Shown: positions 53,744-62,288 of the stretch, in pieces
Position numbering within the stretch: the stretch's first letter is position 1
How the letters are laid out: every line of letters begins with the position of its first letter
Position numbers and translations under genes: made by a program
NCBI RefSeq assembly: GCF_002263495.1
Contig: NZ_CP022753.1
Span: 1,488,001 to 1,552,000 of the forward strand
Direction: 5' to 3'
Origin: Nocardiopsis gilva YIM 90087
GTDB lineage: Bacteria; Actinomycetota; Actinomycetes; Streptosporangiales; Streptosporangiaceae
Length of the DNA: 64,000 nucleotides
The notes under the pieces: generated by a model
Databases searched by the model: none
Told to the model about the DNA's origin: nothing
Seen by the model: only the letters and a program-made list of their open reading frames with translations

Positions 53744-54520
53744 TCAGGTGGCGAGGAACCCGCCGTCGACTCCGATGACTTGCCCGTTGACGTACGACGA
53801 GGACGGGGAGAACAGCCACAGAGCCACGTCGGCGACCTGACGGGGAGTACCGATCGCACCGGAGGGGATCAGCCGCCGCCACGTGGTCGCCCCGCCCACC
53901 GCCGCTTCCGAGGCGGCCAGCATGTCGGACTCGATCGGACCCGGGGCCACCGCGTTGACGCGTATCCCTTCCTGGGCGTGCTCCAGGGCCGCCATGCGGG
54001 TCAGGGCGACCGCCGCGTGTTTGGAGGCCACGTAGGCGCCGATTCCGGGGAAGACCGTGCGTAGCCCGTGCACCGAGGTGTTGTTGACGACGCTGCCGCT
54101 CCCTTGGGCTGACATCAGTCGCAGTTCTTCTCTCAGACAGAGCCACAGTCCCCGCGTGTTGACCGCGAAGGTATGGTCGAAGTCCTCCGGTTCCAGTTCG
54201 GCGAGCCGCCCGTCTCCCGGGATTCCTGCGTTGTTGAAGGCGCAGTCCACGCGACCGAACACGTCGACGGAACGGGTGAACAGCTCGCGTACCTGGTGGG
54301 GACTGGTGACGTCGCACTGCGCGAATAGCGCTTCGCCTCCCTGAGCGCGGATCTCCTGCACGACCTCGGTTCCGCGTTCCTCATTCCGCGCCGCGATGAC
54401 GACGCGCATTCCCGCTTCGGAGAACGCGACGGCGGACGCGCGGCCGATGCCCGCGCTGCCGCCGGTGACGACCACGACCTGCCCCCGGTGGGGGTGTGGG
54501 GCATCGGCTTCGCGGCTCAT
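53744..54520 (-). CDS. Short-chain dehydrogenase/reductase
   Basis: 258 residues from ATG 54520, overlapping the cyclase stop by one base (TGATG). Classical SDR motifs: VVVVTGGSAGIGRASAVAFS (TGxxxGIG), DVTSP, FNNAGIPG (NNAG), SVVNNTSVHGL, YVASK (catalytic Tyr-x-x-x-Lys) and APGPIESDM. A basic residue after the first motif (IAARNEERG) favours NADP. Together with the other two oxidoreductases it would act on the ring hydroxyls or the ketone of a cyclitol. Confidence 0.92.
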   Translation of the reverse strand: MSREADAPHPHRGQVVVVTGGSAGIGRASAVAFSEAGMRVVIAARNEERGTEVVQEIRAQGGEALFAQCDVTSPHQVRELFTRSVDVFGRVDCAFNNAGIPGDGRLAELEPEDFDHTFAVNTRGLWLCLREELRLMSAQGSGSVVNNTSVHGLRTVFPGIGAYVASKHAAVALTRMAALEHAQEGIRVNAVAPGPIESDMLAASEAAVGGATTWRRLIPSGAIGTPRQVADVALWLFSPSSSYVNGQVIGVDGGFLAT

Positions 54521-55725
54521 CAGCTGGCCCCGACAGACTGCGCGTGGTCGTCGGCGTGCGATGCCAGCAGGCGTCCCATCCCGTCGCACGCCTGGGCGAT
54601 CTCGCCCTCGGTGACATCGTTGAGGAAGCACACCGCACCGATCCCGGTGAGGATCGGCAGGTTCTGCTGACCGTTCCGGTGACGGATCGTGTCCGCCAAG
54701 GCTTCGGATACGAGCGCCACATCACTGAAGAGCGGATGCGAAGGCTCCAGCCCGAGCCGCCGCGCCACGGCGATGATGCGGTCGAGGTCAGCGCCACTGA
54801 TCAAGCCGCGGTGAGCGGCAATGATGGCGGAGAACACACAGTCCATGGCCACCGCTTCGCCGTGCAGGAGTTCCGGGGACGCCCGCATTTCCACAAGCGG
54901 TGAGAACGAATGCCCGTAGTCAACGGAGCGCTGGAGGTTCTTCTCCCACAGGTTCGGTTCGAGTTCCTCGGCCATTCCTGCGATGGACCGGCCGATCACC
55001 TCGTCGGCGATCGTTCCCGTCAACCCGTCGTATCCGGGCGTTGGATCCTGGAAGCGGTGCTGAATGAGTTCCGCGCCGTGCTCCTCCAGCAGCTCGAACA
55101 GACGCTGATCCTTGATCAGCGCCATCTTGAAGATCTCGCCCATTCCATTGCGGAGCTGCCGGTCGGGAACGGTAGCGAGAAATTCACGGTCGATCAGGGT
55201 GCGTGGAGGTGGAGTGTAGGAGCCGAGGCGGTTGCGGTAGCCGCCATAATTGACGCCGGACTTGGCCGCCACACTGACGTCCACTTGGGAGAGCAGGGTT
55301 GTCGGTACGCGTATGAACGGAATCCCGCGCCGGTAGAGACTCGCGGCGACCCCCACGACATCGGCCACGACTCCGCCGCCGATAACGATGGGCGGATTGC
55401 TCAGACGGTTCGTGCCGACTTCGTTGAGCTTGTTGACCACTTCAAGGGCGCGATCAATGGACTTGTACTCCTCGGATCCGGGAAGCGTCAGGTACTCGAC
55501 CGTCGCGGAGTTCTCGGCGAAGTACGAACGGATCCTGGTCCCGTATAGTTCGTCGACGGCGTGATCGAGGATGATGAGCCGTGTATCCGTGGTGCTCCCG
55601 CCGCCCGGGACGGCGAGGAGCTCAGGGTTATCGGGATCGAGCAACCCTGGAGTTTCAATGACCTCGTATTCGACGTCGAGTTGAGCTTTGACTCGCCATC
55701 CCTGGGTACGGGGAGAAGGGTACAC
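54520..55725 (-). CDS. Sugar-phosphate cyclase, 2-epi-5-epi-valiolone synthase type
   Basis: 401 residues from GTG 55725, preferred because AAAGGAG lies five bases upstream; ATG 55755 has none. The family fold of 3-dehydroquinate synthase is clear: NAD loop PIVIGGGVVADVVGVAASLY, RRGIPFIRVPTTLLSQVDVS, AAKSGVNYGGYRNRLGSY and metal ligands Glu197 (MGEIFK), His272 (YGHSFSP), His288 (LLHGEAVAMD). The sequence is of the EEVS/desmethyl-4-deoxygadusol synthase subgroup rather than DHQS: NxGxxKN-like GVNYGGYRN, YRRGIPFIRVPTTLL, and a start resembling EEVS. The enzyme would cyclise sedoheptulose-7-phosphate to a C7 cyclitol. First gene of a six-gene operon. Confidence 0.8.
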   Translation of the reverse strand: MYPSPRTQGWRVKAQLDVEYEVIETPGLLDPDNPELLAVPGGGSTTDTRLIILDHAVDELYGTRIRSYFAENSATVEYLTLPGSEEYKSIDRALEVVNKLNEVGTNRLSNPPIVIGGGVVADVVGVAASLYRRGIPFIRVPTTLLSQVDVSVAAKSGVNYGGYRNRLGSYTPPPRTLIDREFLATVPDRQLRNGMGEIFKMALIKDQRLFELLEEHGAELIQHRFQDPTPGYDGLTGTIADEVIGRSIAGMAEELEPNLWEKNLQRSVDYGHSFSPLVEMRASPELLHGEAVAMDCVFSAIIAAHRGLISGADLDRIIAVARRLGLEPSHPLFSDVALVSEALADTIRHRNGQQNLPILTGIGAVCFLNDVTEGEIAQACDGMGRLLASHADDHAQSVGAS

Positions 55726-56666
55726 AAACTCTCCTTTGTGAAGAATGTGACGCATGGCAACACGGCGCTCGACGCTGCCCTGGGCATTGCGTGGTCACTT
55801 CGCGCAGGACCATATACCTGATCAGGACTTCGAATCGCCGGCGCAAAGCCGAAAGGTGAATTGACCCCGGATCACCGCGGAGATCGTATGAGTGTGGCCT
55901 GGTTTATCTTCCGCGAGGCGGGGTTTTCAGGGCGTTGGCGAGGCGGTAGCCAACCGCACTGATGTAGGTGAAGCGGCCGCTTTGGTTGCACACTTAAACA
56001 AGTATGGACCTCCCCCGAGGAAACGCTCTCCACGTCGCGGACATCGCTGTCCGCGGAAACTGAGATGCGTTCTGATTTTTGACATGTTTGTCCGCCTCTG
56101 GGTAGTGACGGTACTCATTTCATCCGCTAACCGTCAATGATGATCAGGTGGGGCATTTGACCGTTTTGCCCGTATTGGAAATATCCAATTTACATCTGGA
56201 CTGCGGATCATCGGTTGTTACTCCAGGTCACTGCATGGCTGTTTGCGATTCATCGAATTTCTGGTGATTTGCGTCACATCGTCGTTCACCTGGATCTTGC
56301 ACAAGCTTCACCTGACGCGCTGCTGGAGCCTGTGCTCGCGGGGAGAGTTGGACGTCATCGAGACCATCCGAAGGGGCCTCGGTCCGAAAGGAGCTTTTCG
56401 GGGCATGCAGCACCGCGGAAGGGAGTCATTTTGTTCGGCCAGTGGCCCGACGCCGAGTGATGGGCGCCTGTTCTGTGCGACCTCGGGAGCTCTAGTGCGG
56501 CAGGGCCTGCCCGGGGTCCTACGGCAGCTCCGACCGCTGGTCGAGGAGGACCGGTTGAGCAGCCGGAACGTTGGCGCTGCCCTGGGCTTGAGGGCTGGGC
56601 GGACCGTCATCGGTGCCTGCCGATAATTCGTTGGGCGGAACGCCCCCTGGAGGCGATAATCCCGGC
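55726..56666. other. Intergenic, cyclitol-operon leader and unknown DNA
   Basis: 940 bases between divergent genes. Near the operon start is a 10-bp palindrome CCTGATCAGG (55817-55826). A perfect hairpin with 8-base arms, CGCGGACA-TCGC-TGTCCGCG, lies at 56036-56055. Frames between 56200 and 56600 are not protein-like. No gene is called. Confidence 0.4.
56036..56055. terminator. Perfect 8-bp hairpin
   Basis: CGCGGACA and its complement flank a four-base loop (TCGC). No gene ends next to it on either strand, so it may be a terminator for an upstream transcript or a structured leader element. Confidence 0.35.
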
Positions 56667-57575
56667 ATGGTTTCGACGCCCGTGGACGGCCGTGCCGGAA
56701 TCGACGTCGCTCTGGTGAGGCGTCTGATCGCCGCGCAGTTCCCGCGATGGAAGAACCTACCGGTGCGGCCGGTGGAGGTCGACGGTTTGGACAATCGGAC
56801 CTACCGCCTGGGTGACGACATGACGGTGCGCCTGCCCACGGCCGCAGGCTATGCCCCTGCCGTGGACAAGGAGCATGACTGGCTGCCGCGGCTCGCCCCG
56901 GCGCTGCCGGTCGCTGTGCCGCCGATTCTCGCCAAGGGCGAGCCAGGAGAGGGATACCCCTTCCCCTGGTCCGTGCGCGGCTGGCTGCACGGCGAGACGG
57001 CTGATCGGGGACGCATCGACGACATGCCGCGGTTCGCGGTGGCGGTGGCCGAGTTCATCCATGCCCTGCAGCGGTGTGACGCCACCGGTGGGCCACTCGC
57101 CGGTGAGCACAGTTGGTACCGCGGGGCTTCGCCAGCCCACTACGACGAGGGGACGCGCCGCTACCTGGCCGTGCTGGACGGGCGTGTCGACACGGATCGG
57201 GCCGCCGCCGTCTGGGAGACCGCCCTGGCCGCCATGTGGTCCGGTGAGCCCGTGTGGTTTCACGGCGACATGGCCCCGGGGAATCTGTTGGTCGCGGACG
57301 GGAAACTGACGGCCGTCATCGATTTCGGCACCTCAGGCGTCGGCGACCCGGCCTGCGATCTGGTGATCGCGTGGACGATGTTCTCCGGCGACAGCCGTCA
57401 CGCGTTCCGCGAGGCGGTGGGCCACGACGAGGGCACCTGGGCGCGTGCCCGAGGCTGGGCGCTGTGGAAGGCGCTTCTGCTTCTGGCCGGAACCATCGAC
57501 ACCGACCAGGATGAGGCCGACATCAACCGGCGGGTCGTCGACGAGGTTCTCGCCGACCATGACCGCTTCGGCTAG
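56667..57575 (+). CDS. Aminoglycoside-phosphotransferase-fold protein
   Basis: 302 residues from ATG 56667; an in-frame GTG at 56613 is possible but less natural. APH fold: VEVDGLDNRTYRLGDDMTVR (N-lobe strand), VRGWLHGETAD hinge, WFHGDMAPGNLLVADG (catalytic HGDxxxxN), VIDFGTSGVGDPACDL (DFG-like metal site). Family members phosphorylate antibiotics and small polyols. Divergent from the cyclitol operon across 940 bases, so a link is possible but unproven. Confidence 0.85.
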   Translation: MVSTPVDGRAGIDVALVRRLIAAQFPRWKNLPVRPVEVDGLDNRTYRLGDDMTVRLPTAAGYAPAVDKEHDWLPRLAPALPVAVPPILAKGEPGEGYPFPWSVRGWLHGETADRGRIDDMPRFAVAVAEFIHALQRCDATGGPLAGEHSWYRGASPAHYDEGTRRYLAVLDGRVDTDRAAAVWETALAAMWSGEPVWFHGDMAPGNLLVADGKLTAVIDFGTSGVGDPACDLVIAWTMFSGDSRHAFREAVGHDEGTWARARGWALWKALLLLAGTIDTDQDEADINRRVVDEVLADHDRFG

Positions 57576-57714
57576 CGCGTGCCCGGATCTCTCTACGGGC
57601 TTGGCCGGTCCCTCCGCCCGCCCACCGGCATGCCTCCCCTCGCTGGGTCTGCGGATGATGATGCGCCCCGACGGCTGGGTTGACCCTCGAAGGGGACCAA
57701 GCGGCAGCTGATCG
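57576..57714. other. Short intergenic, nothing recognised
   Basis: Between the phosphotransferase and the IS5 remnant; the next 240 bases after the remnant (57914-58157) also hold no gene. Confidence 0.3.
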
Positions 57715-57913
57715 ATGGCATCCGGTGGCCGTAGCGGGCGTCCGCCCGCTTTCGCGACCCTGGTGACGACCGTGGCCGCCATGCCGTGGAGCGCGGTATC
57801 AACCGGCTCAAACGTCACCGGGCGGCCGCGACCAGAATCGACAAGCTCGCCGTCCGATACCAGGCCACCATCCACATCGCCGCGATCAACGAATGGCTGT
57901 CACCCGCTTTGAA
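57715..57913 (+). pseudogene. IS5-family transposase 3' remnant
   Basis: A frame at 57786 reads MERGINRLKRHRAAATRIDK, LAVRYQATIHIAAINEWLS, the C-terminal end of IS5-type transposases; the RPPAF that precedes it is one frame away. The remaining transposase is missing. This copy keeps IDK where the 22 kb and 24 kb copies have a TAA, so it is independent. Confidence 0.65.
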
Positions 57914-58157
57914 ACACGACCTAGCCGACACACCGTGGGACGCCGACATCGCAGCGCCGGGCGACGACCCGACCCTCCGGGAGACGACGTTCGGTGGTGG
58001 CAGGGGGCTGCTGTCGTTCCGGGGCGATGACGATGCCGAGATGGTCCACGTGTTCGCGATCGCCTGGATCGGATAGCGCTTCTCTTGCTACTGGAGGCCG
58101 GACACGTCGCCTATACACCCTCCACCCGGGCGCGGCCCTCGTTGCCGACGAGGGCCG

Positions 58158-58535
58158 TCAGAGTGGGTCGAGGCGGGCCTTGAGCAGGCAGAACTCGTTG
58201 CCTTCGGGATCGGCGAGGACGTGCCAGGGCTCTTCCCCGGTCTGACCGATGTCGACGAGTTCGGCCCCGGCGGCCAGGAGGCGTTCGAGCTCGGCGTCCT
58301 GATCACGGTCGGTGGCGTTGACGTCGATGTGCAGCCGGAGTTTCCCGTTCTTCGGCTCGTCGTCGCGGCTGAGGATGATCGTCGGCTGCGGGCCGCCGAA
58401 CCCTTCGCGCGGCCCTATCTCGATATCGCCCTCGTCGCGATCGAGCACCATGAAGTCCAGGACCTCGCACCAGAACCGCGCCAGCACCTCGGGGTCGTGG
58501 CAATCGAGCACCAGCTCACTGATACGGCATGCCAT
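58158..58535 (-). CDS. VOC-superfamily (glyoxalase/dioxygenase-like) protein
   Basis: 125 residues from ATG 58535. One VOC domain: ISELVLDCHDPEVLARFWCE, FMVLDRDEGDIEIGPREGFG, RLHIDVNATDRDQDAELERL, AAGAELVDI and HVLADPEGNEFCLL (the GNEFCL end is diagnostic). Metal-site pattern is of the common actinomycete small VOC class with unknown substrate. The gene stands alone. Confidence 0.85.
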   Translation of the reverse strand: MACRISELVLDCHDPEVLARFWCEVLDFMVLDRDEGDIEIGPREGFGGPQPTIILSRDDEPKNGKLRLHIDVNATDRDQDAELERLLAAGAELVDIGQTGEEPWHVLADPEGNEFCLLKARLDPL

Positions 58536-58899
58536 TGACGAAACCTACTCTCAGCGTGGGAACTGCCGGGGTGGCCGCGCGCGGATCTCATGTGCTCCCT
58601 GTAGTGAGAACACTTTCGCGACCGTACCGGGCGAGGCGAGCAGGGGCGAGGTGATTTCAGGCCCTCGCCTGGCCGGGCCGTCAGGCAAGGGCCGTAGGTC
58701 GCCCAGTATCGAAGGCGCACCTGGCCCATGGTTGGTTACGATCACGGCCCCACTGGCTTTTTCTGGCCGCTGTGACACGTCGGAAGATACCCTTCGCGTC
58801 CTTTGGGCTGGTGCGGCTGGGCGTTCCCGTGGGCGGGACTCCTGGTGATGGAGGGATATTCCGTTGTGCGTCCAGGGGCACGGCCATAAGGTCACCGGC
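58536..58899. other. Intergenic, nothing recognised
   Basis: 364 bases between divergent genes. I saw no gene, repeat or clear promoter pair. Confidence 0.35.
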
Positions 58900-59262
58900 A
58901 TGTCCTTGCGAGTTCGTATGCGTGAAGCCCTGCCCGAAGCGATGCGCGCCCGGGACAGGGTCGCAGTGAGAGTCCTGCGCGCAACGCTCGCCGCGCTGGA
59001 CAATGCCGAGGCGGTGCCTGCGGATGAAGCCGAGCTGCGCGGATCGGCCATCGAGCAGTCGCCGGTCGGCGTCGGCGTTTCCGAGGCAGCGCGGCGGGAA
59101 CTGAGCGAGCGCACCGTTGCGGACATCGTGCAAGCCGAGGCCGCCGAACGGCTAGAGGCTGCAATGCAGTTGACCGCGCCCATGCACGCTGATCGCGCCG
59201 CGCAGCTCCGTGCGGAGGCCGCCGTGCTGCTTCGGTTCCTCGACGGTGCTGGCGGCGTGTAG
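58900..59262 (+). CDS. GatB/YqeY-domain protein
   Basis: 120 residues from ATG 58900. The helical YqeY fold is seen: LRVRMREALPEAMRARDRVA, VRVLRATLAALDNAEAVP, then SEAARRELSERTVADIVQAE and AAQLRAEAAVLLRFLDG. Related to the tail of the GatB amidotransferase subunit; the free-standing form is of unclear function, possibly tRNA-linked. An in-frame GTG/ATG upstream (58864) is less likely. Confidence 0.8.
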   Translation: MSLRVRMREALPEAMRARDRVAVRVLRATLAALDNAEAVPADEAELRGSAIEQSPVGVGVSEAARRELSERTVADIVQAEAAERLEAAMQLTAPMHADRAAQLRAEAAVLLRFLDGAGGV

Positions 59263-59479
59263 GACTCGGTAAGAGCGTCGCGCCGTATCGGGGTCGATGC
59301 AAGGAGTTTGACCCACCGCCAGAGGCACTCGATGACACTGGTGGCGCCCCGGTGATGATCGGAAACGCGTCGTCGGCGCCCTCCGCATCGTCGTCACCGC
59401 CTGATCGGCCATCCGGCTTGGCGGGGGCCGCGCAGGTGTCGAGACCGGGCGGCCGCCGCCAGGTGCTGCGCGCCGACGC

Positions 59480-60097
59480 CTAATCGGCCGAGGTCAGCCA
59501 GAAGCTCTTGTCGGAGAACTGCATGTTGTCGAGCCTCATGACGAGCCGACCGTGGTCGTCCTCGTTCGCCCAGACACAGGTGATCGGCTCATCATCCGGT
59601 GACACGAGCTGGACTTCGTCCATCTCGCAGCGGACATGCTCGCTCTTGGTCTTGTAGCGGGCGACATCCTCGACCGCACTGCGGACGACGTGGCGTCCGT
59701 CGACTGGCTCCATCTCCGACATGATCGAGCCGATGGAGACGTCCCACTTGGCGCTGATCCCGTCCACGGTGACAGTGCAGGTGATGTCCTCTGATGAGCC
59801 GAACCCGCCGGACCCGCTGACCTCCGGGCAGTCAGCTTCTACACCGTCCCCGTACCAGCGTGCATAGACGCTGGTCGTCTCGATGAGGGACCACTCGACC
59901 CGCTCGCTGACGGGAGCGTCCTTCGTCGGTTCGGGAGGCAGCCCGCTCTTGTCGAGTTCGGGAGAGTCCTCCGGCACAGGACCGGCTCGCAGTTCATCGA
60001 GGTTCGGACCCGAACACGCACCCAGGGCGAGAACGGTTCCGAGAGCGAATACTCCGTAGGACGCTGACCGGAGGGGACGGACTGGGTTGTGGATCAT
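59480..60097 (-). CDS. DUF4333-like lipoprotein
   Basis: 205 residues from ATG 60097 with AAAGGAA upstream. Signal VFALGTVLALGACSG lipidates the Cys at residue 24. An acidic linker precedes a domain with the spacing of DUF4333: YGDGVEADCPEVSGSGGFGS, ITCTVTVDGISAKWDVSIGS; later Cys in VRCEMDE and ITCVWANEDD. The domain is common in actinobacterial surface lipoproteins of unknown role. It is divergent from an SDR gene. Confidence 0.75.
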   Translation of the reverse strand: MIHNPVRPLRSASYGVFALGTVLALGACSGPNLDELRAGPVPEDSPELDKSGLPPEPTKDAPVSERVEWSLIETTSVYARWYGDGVEADCPEVSGSGGFGSSEDITCTVTVDGISAKWDVSIGSIMSEMEPVDGRHVVRSAVEDVARYKTKSEHVRCEMDEVQLVSPDDEPITCVWANEDDHGRLVMRLDNMQFSDKSFWLTSAD

Positions 60098-60320
60098 CAA
60101 TTCCTTTCCCGGCATACAAGGCAAACGGTGATTGTACGGCTGTTTCCGGGCGACGTCGGGAACGGACTGTGCTCGTCTCCACGAACAGGGCCGCGACTTC
60201 ATCGGCCGCGATTCCACCCAGCGCCCGCGCCATCAACGTCGAGGCGGCGTTGGGTGTCCACGGCGTGTTGCCAGCCCCCAGGTCAGTGCTCTCGGGGACC
60301 TGAGTCCTAAGCTCGTGGTC

Positions 60321-61085
60321 ATGGAGCAGCGAACGATCTTCATCACCGGTGCCAGCGCGGGTTTCGGCGCGGCGATCGCGCGTCGTTTCGCCGCCGAGGG
60401 CGCCCGTATCGTGGCCACCGCGCGGCGTGCCGAACGGTTGGACGACCTGCGCAAGGAGCTGGGCGACGACGTCGTCCTGCCGGTGGCGCTGGACGTGCGC
60501 GACCGGGCGGCCATCGAGCGGGTCGTGACTGACCTGCCGCCTGACTTCGCCGACGTGGATGTGCTGGTGAACAACGCTGGTCTGGCGCTGGGGCTGGAGC
60601 CCGCGCATGAGGCTGATCCCAATGACTGGCAGCGGATGCTCGATACCAATTGCGCCGGGCTGATGCACTGCACGCGCGCCCTGTTGCCGGGGATGGTGGA
60701 GCGCGGCCGTGGGCACGTCGTCAACATGGGGTCGATCGCGGGGAGCTACCCCTATCCCGGCGGCAATGTCTACGGCGCGACCAAGGCGTTTGTGCAGCAG
60801 TTCAGCCGGAACCTGCGGGCCGACCTGCTCGGTACCGGCGTGCGGGTGACCTGCGTGGAGCCCGGCCTGGTCGGGGGCACCGAGTTCTCCAGTGTCCGCT
60901 TCGGCGGCGACAGTGAGCGCGCCGCGGCGCCCTACACGAACACCGAACCACTGACCCCGGAGGACATCGCCGAGACGGTGCACTGGGTCGTGTCGCAGCC
61001 GCCGCACGTCAACGTGAACGCCGTCGAGCTGATGCCGGTTTCCCAGGCCTTCGGCCCGATGCGGATCCACCGCACCGAGTCGTAA
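60321..61085 (+). CDS. SDR of the YdfG (3-hydroxy acid dehydrogenase) class
   Basis: 254 residues from ATG 60321; the frame extends upstream but without support. TGASAGFGAAIARRF (TGxxxGFG), ATARRAERLDDL (NADP-type Arg), LDVRD, NNAGLALGLEP, MGSIAGSYPYPGGNVYGATK (Ser, Tyr-x-x-x-Lys) and CVEPGLVGGTEFSSVRF, the YdfG signature. The bacterial enzyme acts on serine, 3-hydroxyisobutyrate or malonic semialdehyde. It lies between the lipoprotein and an Lrp regulator. Confidence 0.92.
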   Translation: MEQRTIFITGASAGFGAAIARRFAAEGARIVATARRAERLDDLRKELGDDVVLPVALDVRDRAAIERVVTDLPPDFADVDVLVNNAGLALGLEPAHEADPNDWQRMLDTNCAGLMHCTRALLPGMVERGRGHVVNMGSIAGSYPYPGGNVYGATKAFVQQFSRNLRADLLGTGVRVTCVEPGLVGGTEFSSVRFGGDSERAAAPYTNTEPLTPEDIAETVHWVVSQPPHVNVNAVELMPVSQAFGPMRIHRTES

Positions 61086-61131
61086 ACCGGGGCCTGGCTC
61101 CGAACAGGGGCGCGTCGGTGGTGCGACGGAC

Positions 61132-62109
61132 TCAGTGTGCTGCCCGGTCGGCGTTGGGGCGGGGCAGTCCGGCGCGCTTGAAGGTCGCCAGGATCGGGGT
61201 GGTCTCGATGCCCGTGACGTGTCGCAGTCCGCCGATCGTGTCGGTCAACAGCGAGTAGAGCGCGTCGAGATCGGCTGCGGCCGCGGCGGCCATGAGGTTG
61301 GCGGGTCCGGTGGTGGCGGCGGTGAAGTGGATCTGCGGGTGCCTGCTGAGGGCGTGTGCGGTCGCGTCCAGCCCACCGGGTGCCACGGTCATCCACAGCA
61401 GTGCCTCGGCATGGATGCCGAGGAGGGCGAGGTCCACCTCGGTTGCCAACCGCACCACGCGGTCGGCCAGCAGGTCGGTGCGTCGGCGTGCGGTGAGGGC
61501 GGCCGTCCGTGCGCGGCGGGCCAATTCGGTGTAGGTGGCCCGCCCATTGTCGGCCAGGCCCCGGATAAGCGCGTGATCGGTGTCGTCGAGCGCGAGCCCG
61601 CCGGGCGGTGACGCCACCTCGCGGCGCAGTACCTCGGCTTCCGCCGGAGACAGCAGGCCGCCGGTCCAGTCGAAGGCGGCGGGGAAGACCCGCAGCAGGG
61701 TGTGGGAGGTCCAGGAGTCGACGGCCTCCGTGGCGGGCAGGTCGCGCAGCAACAGCCGGTTGCGCGCTTCGGGCCCGTCCAGGAAGACGACGGTGCTGAT
61801 CTCGTCGCCGCCGCTCAGAACGTCGACCCAGACGGTATCCGGGCGTTCGGCCAGGACCGCGGCGACGGCGCGGATACGCCGCGGGCGGCAGCGGATGCGC
61901 AGCGCCATCGGGATCAGCTCGGGGAAGCAGCCGGGGTTGCGTACCGCGGTGACACGCACGGTTCCGTCCTGCAGCAGCGGTCCCGCGCGGCGGACGACGG
62001 TGCGCTCCGAGACGCCGATCGTGTCGGAGACGGTCCGCCATGAAGCACGGGGCGAGGCCAGCAGGGCCGCGACGATCCGCCGATCGGTGTCGTCCAAGCG
62101 GTGGCGCAT
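61132..62109 (-). CDS. Lrp/AsnC regulator with two helix-turn-helix domains
   Basis: 325 residues from ATG 62109; an ATG at 62130 is also possible and neither has a ribosome site. Two full Lrp units in tandem: LDDTDRRIVAALLASPRASW with TVSDTIGVSERTVVRRAGPL, and from about residue 165 LDDTDHALIRGLADNGRATY with ELARRARTAALTARRRTDLL. Each is followed by a RAM-like ligand domain (IRAVAAVLAERPDTVWVDVL; ATAHALSRHPQIHFTAATTG). Divergent from the amidohydrolase gene with a 179-base gap, so it most likely controls that gene. Confidence 0.85.
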   Translation of the reverse strand: MRHRLDDTDRRIVAALLASPRASWRTVSDTIGVSERTVVRRAGPLLQDGTVRVTAVRNPGCFPELIPMALRIRCRPRRIRAVAAVLAERPDTVWVDVLSGGDEISTVVFLDGPEARNRLLLRDLPATEAVDSWTSHTLLRVFPAAFDWTGGLLSPAEAEVLRREVASPPGGLALDDTDHALIRGLADNGRATYTELARRARTAALTARRRTDLLADRVVRLATEVDLALLGIHAEALLWMTVAPGGLDATAHALSRHPQIHFTAATTGPANLMAAAAAADLDALYSLLTDTIGGLRHVTGIETTPILATFKRAGLPRPNADRAAH

Positions 62110-62288
62110 GATCAGCATCATAGGCGGCATATCTGTCGTGTTTTCTGCAGTAAAGCCGGTGTTTCTGGCGGGTGATCCGGGTGAGCCGGAGGCTTGCCGT
62201 GACGTACGCGGCCCCGGGAAGCGGGCCTCGTGTCACGGGAGCGTGACGCGAAGTCCGCGGGCCGATCCCAGAGGGAACGGAGGCTCGG

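Noticed and set aside
56200-56640. Open frames before the phosphotransferase gene
   Set aside because: Mixed composition with no protein-like pattern; one frame is only the upstream extension of the phosphotransferase.
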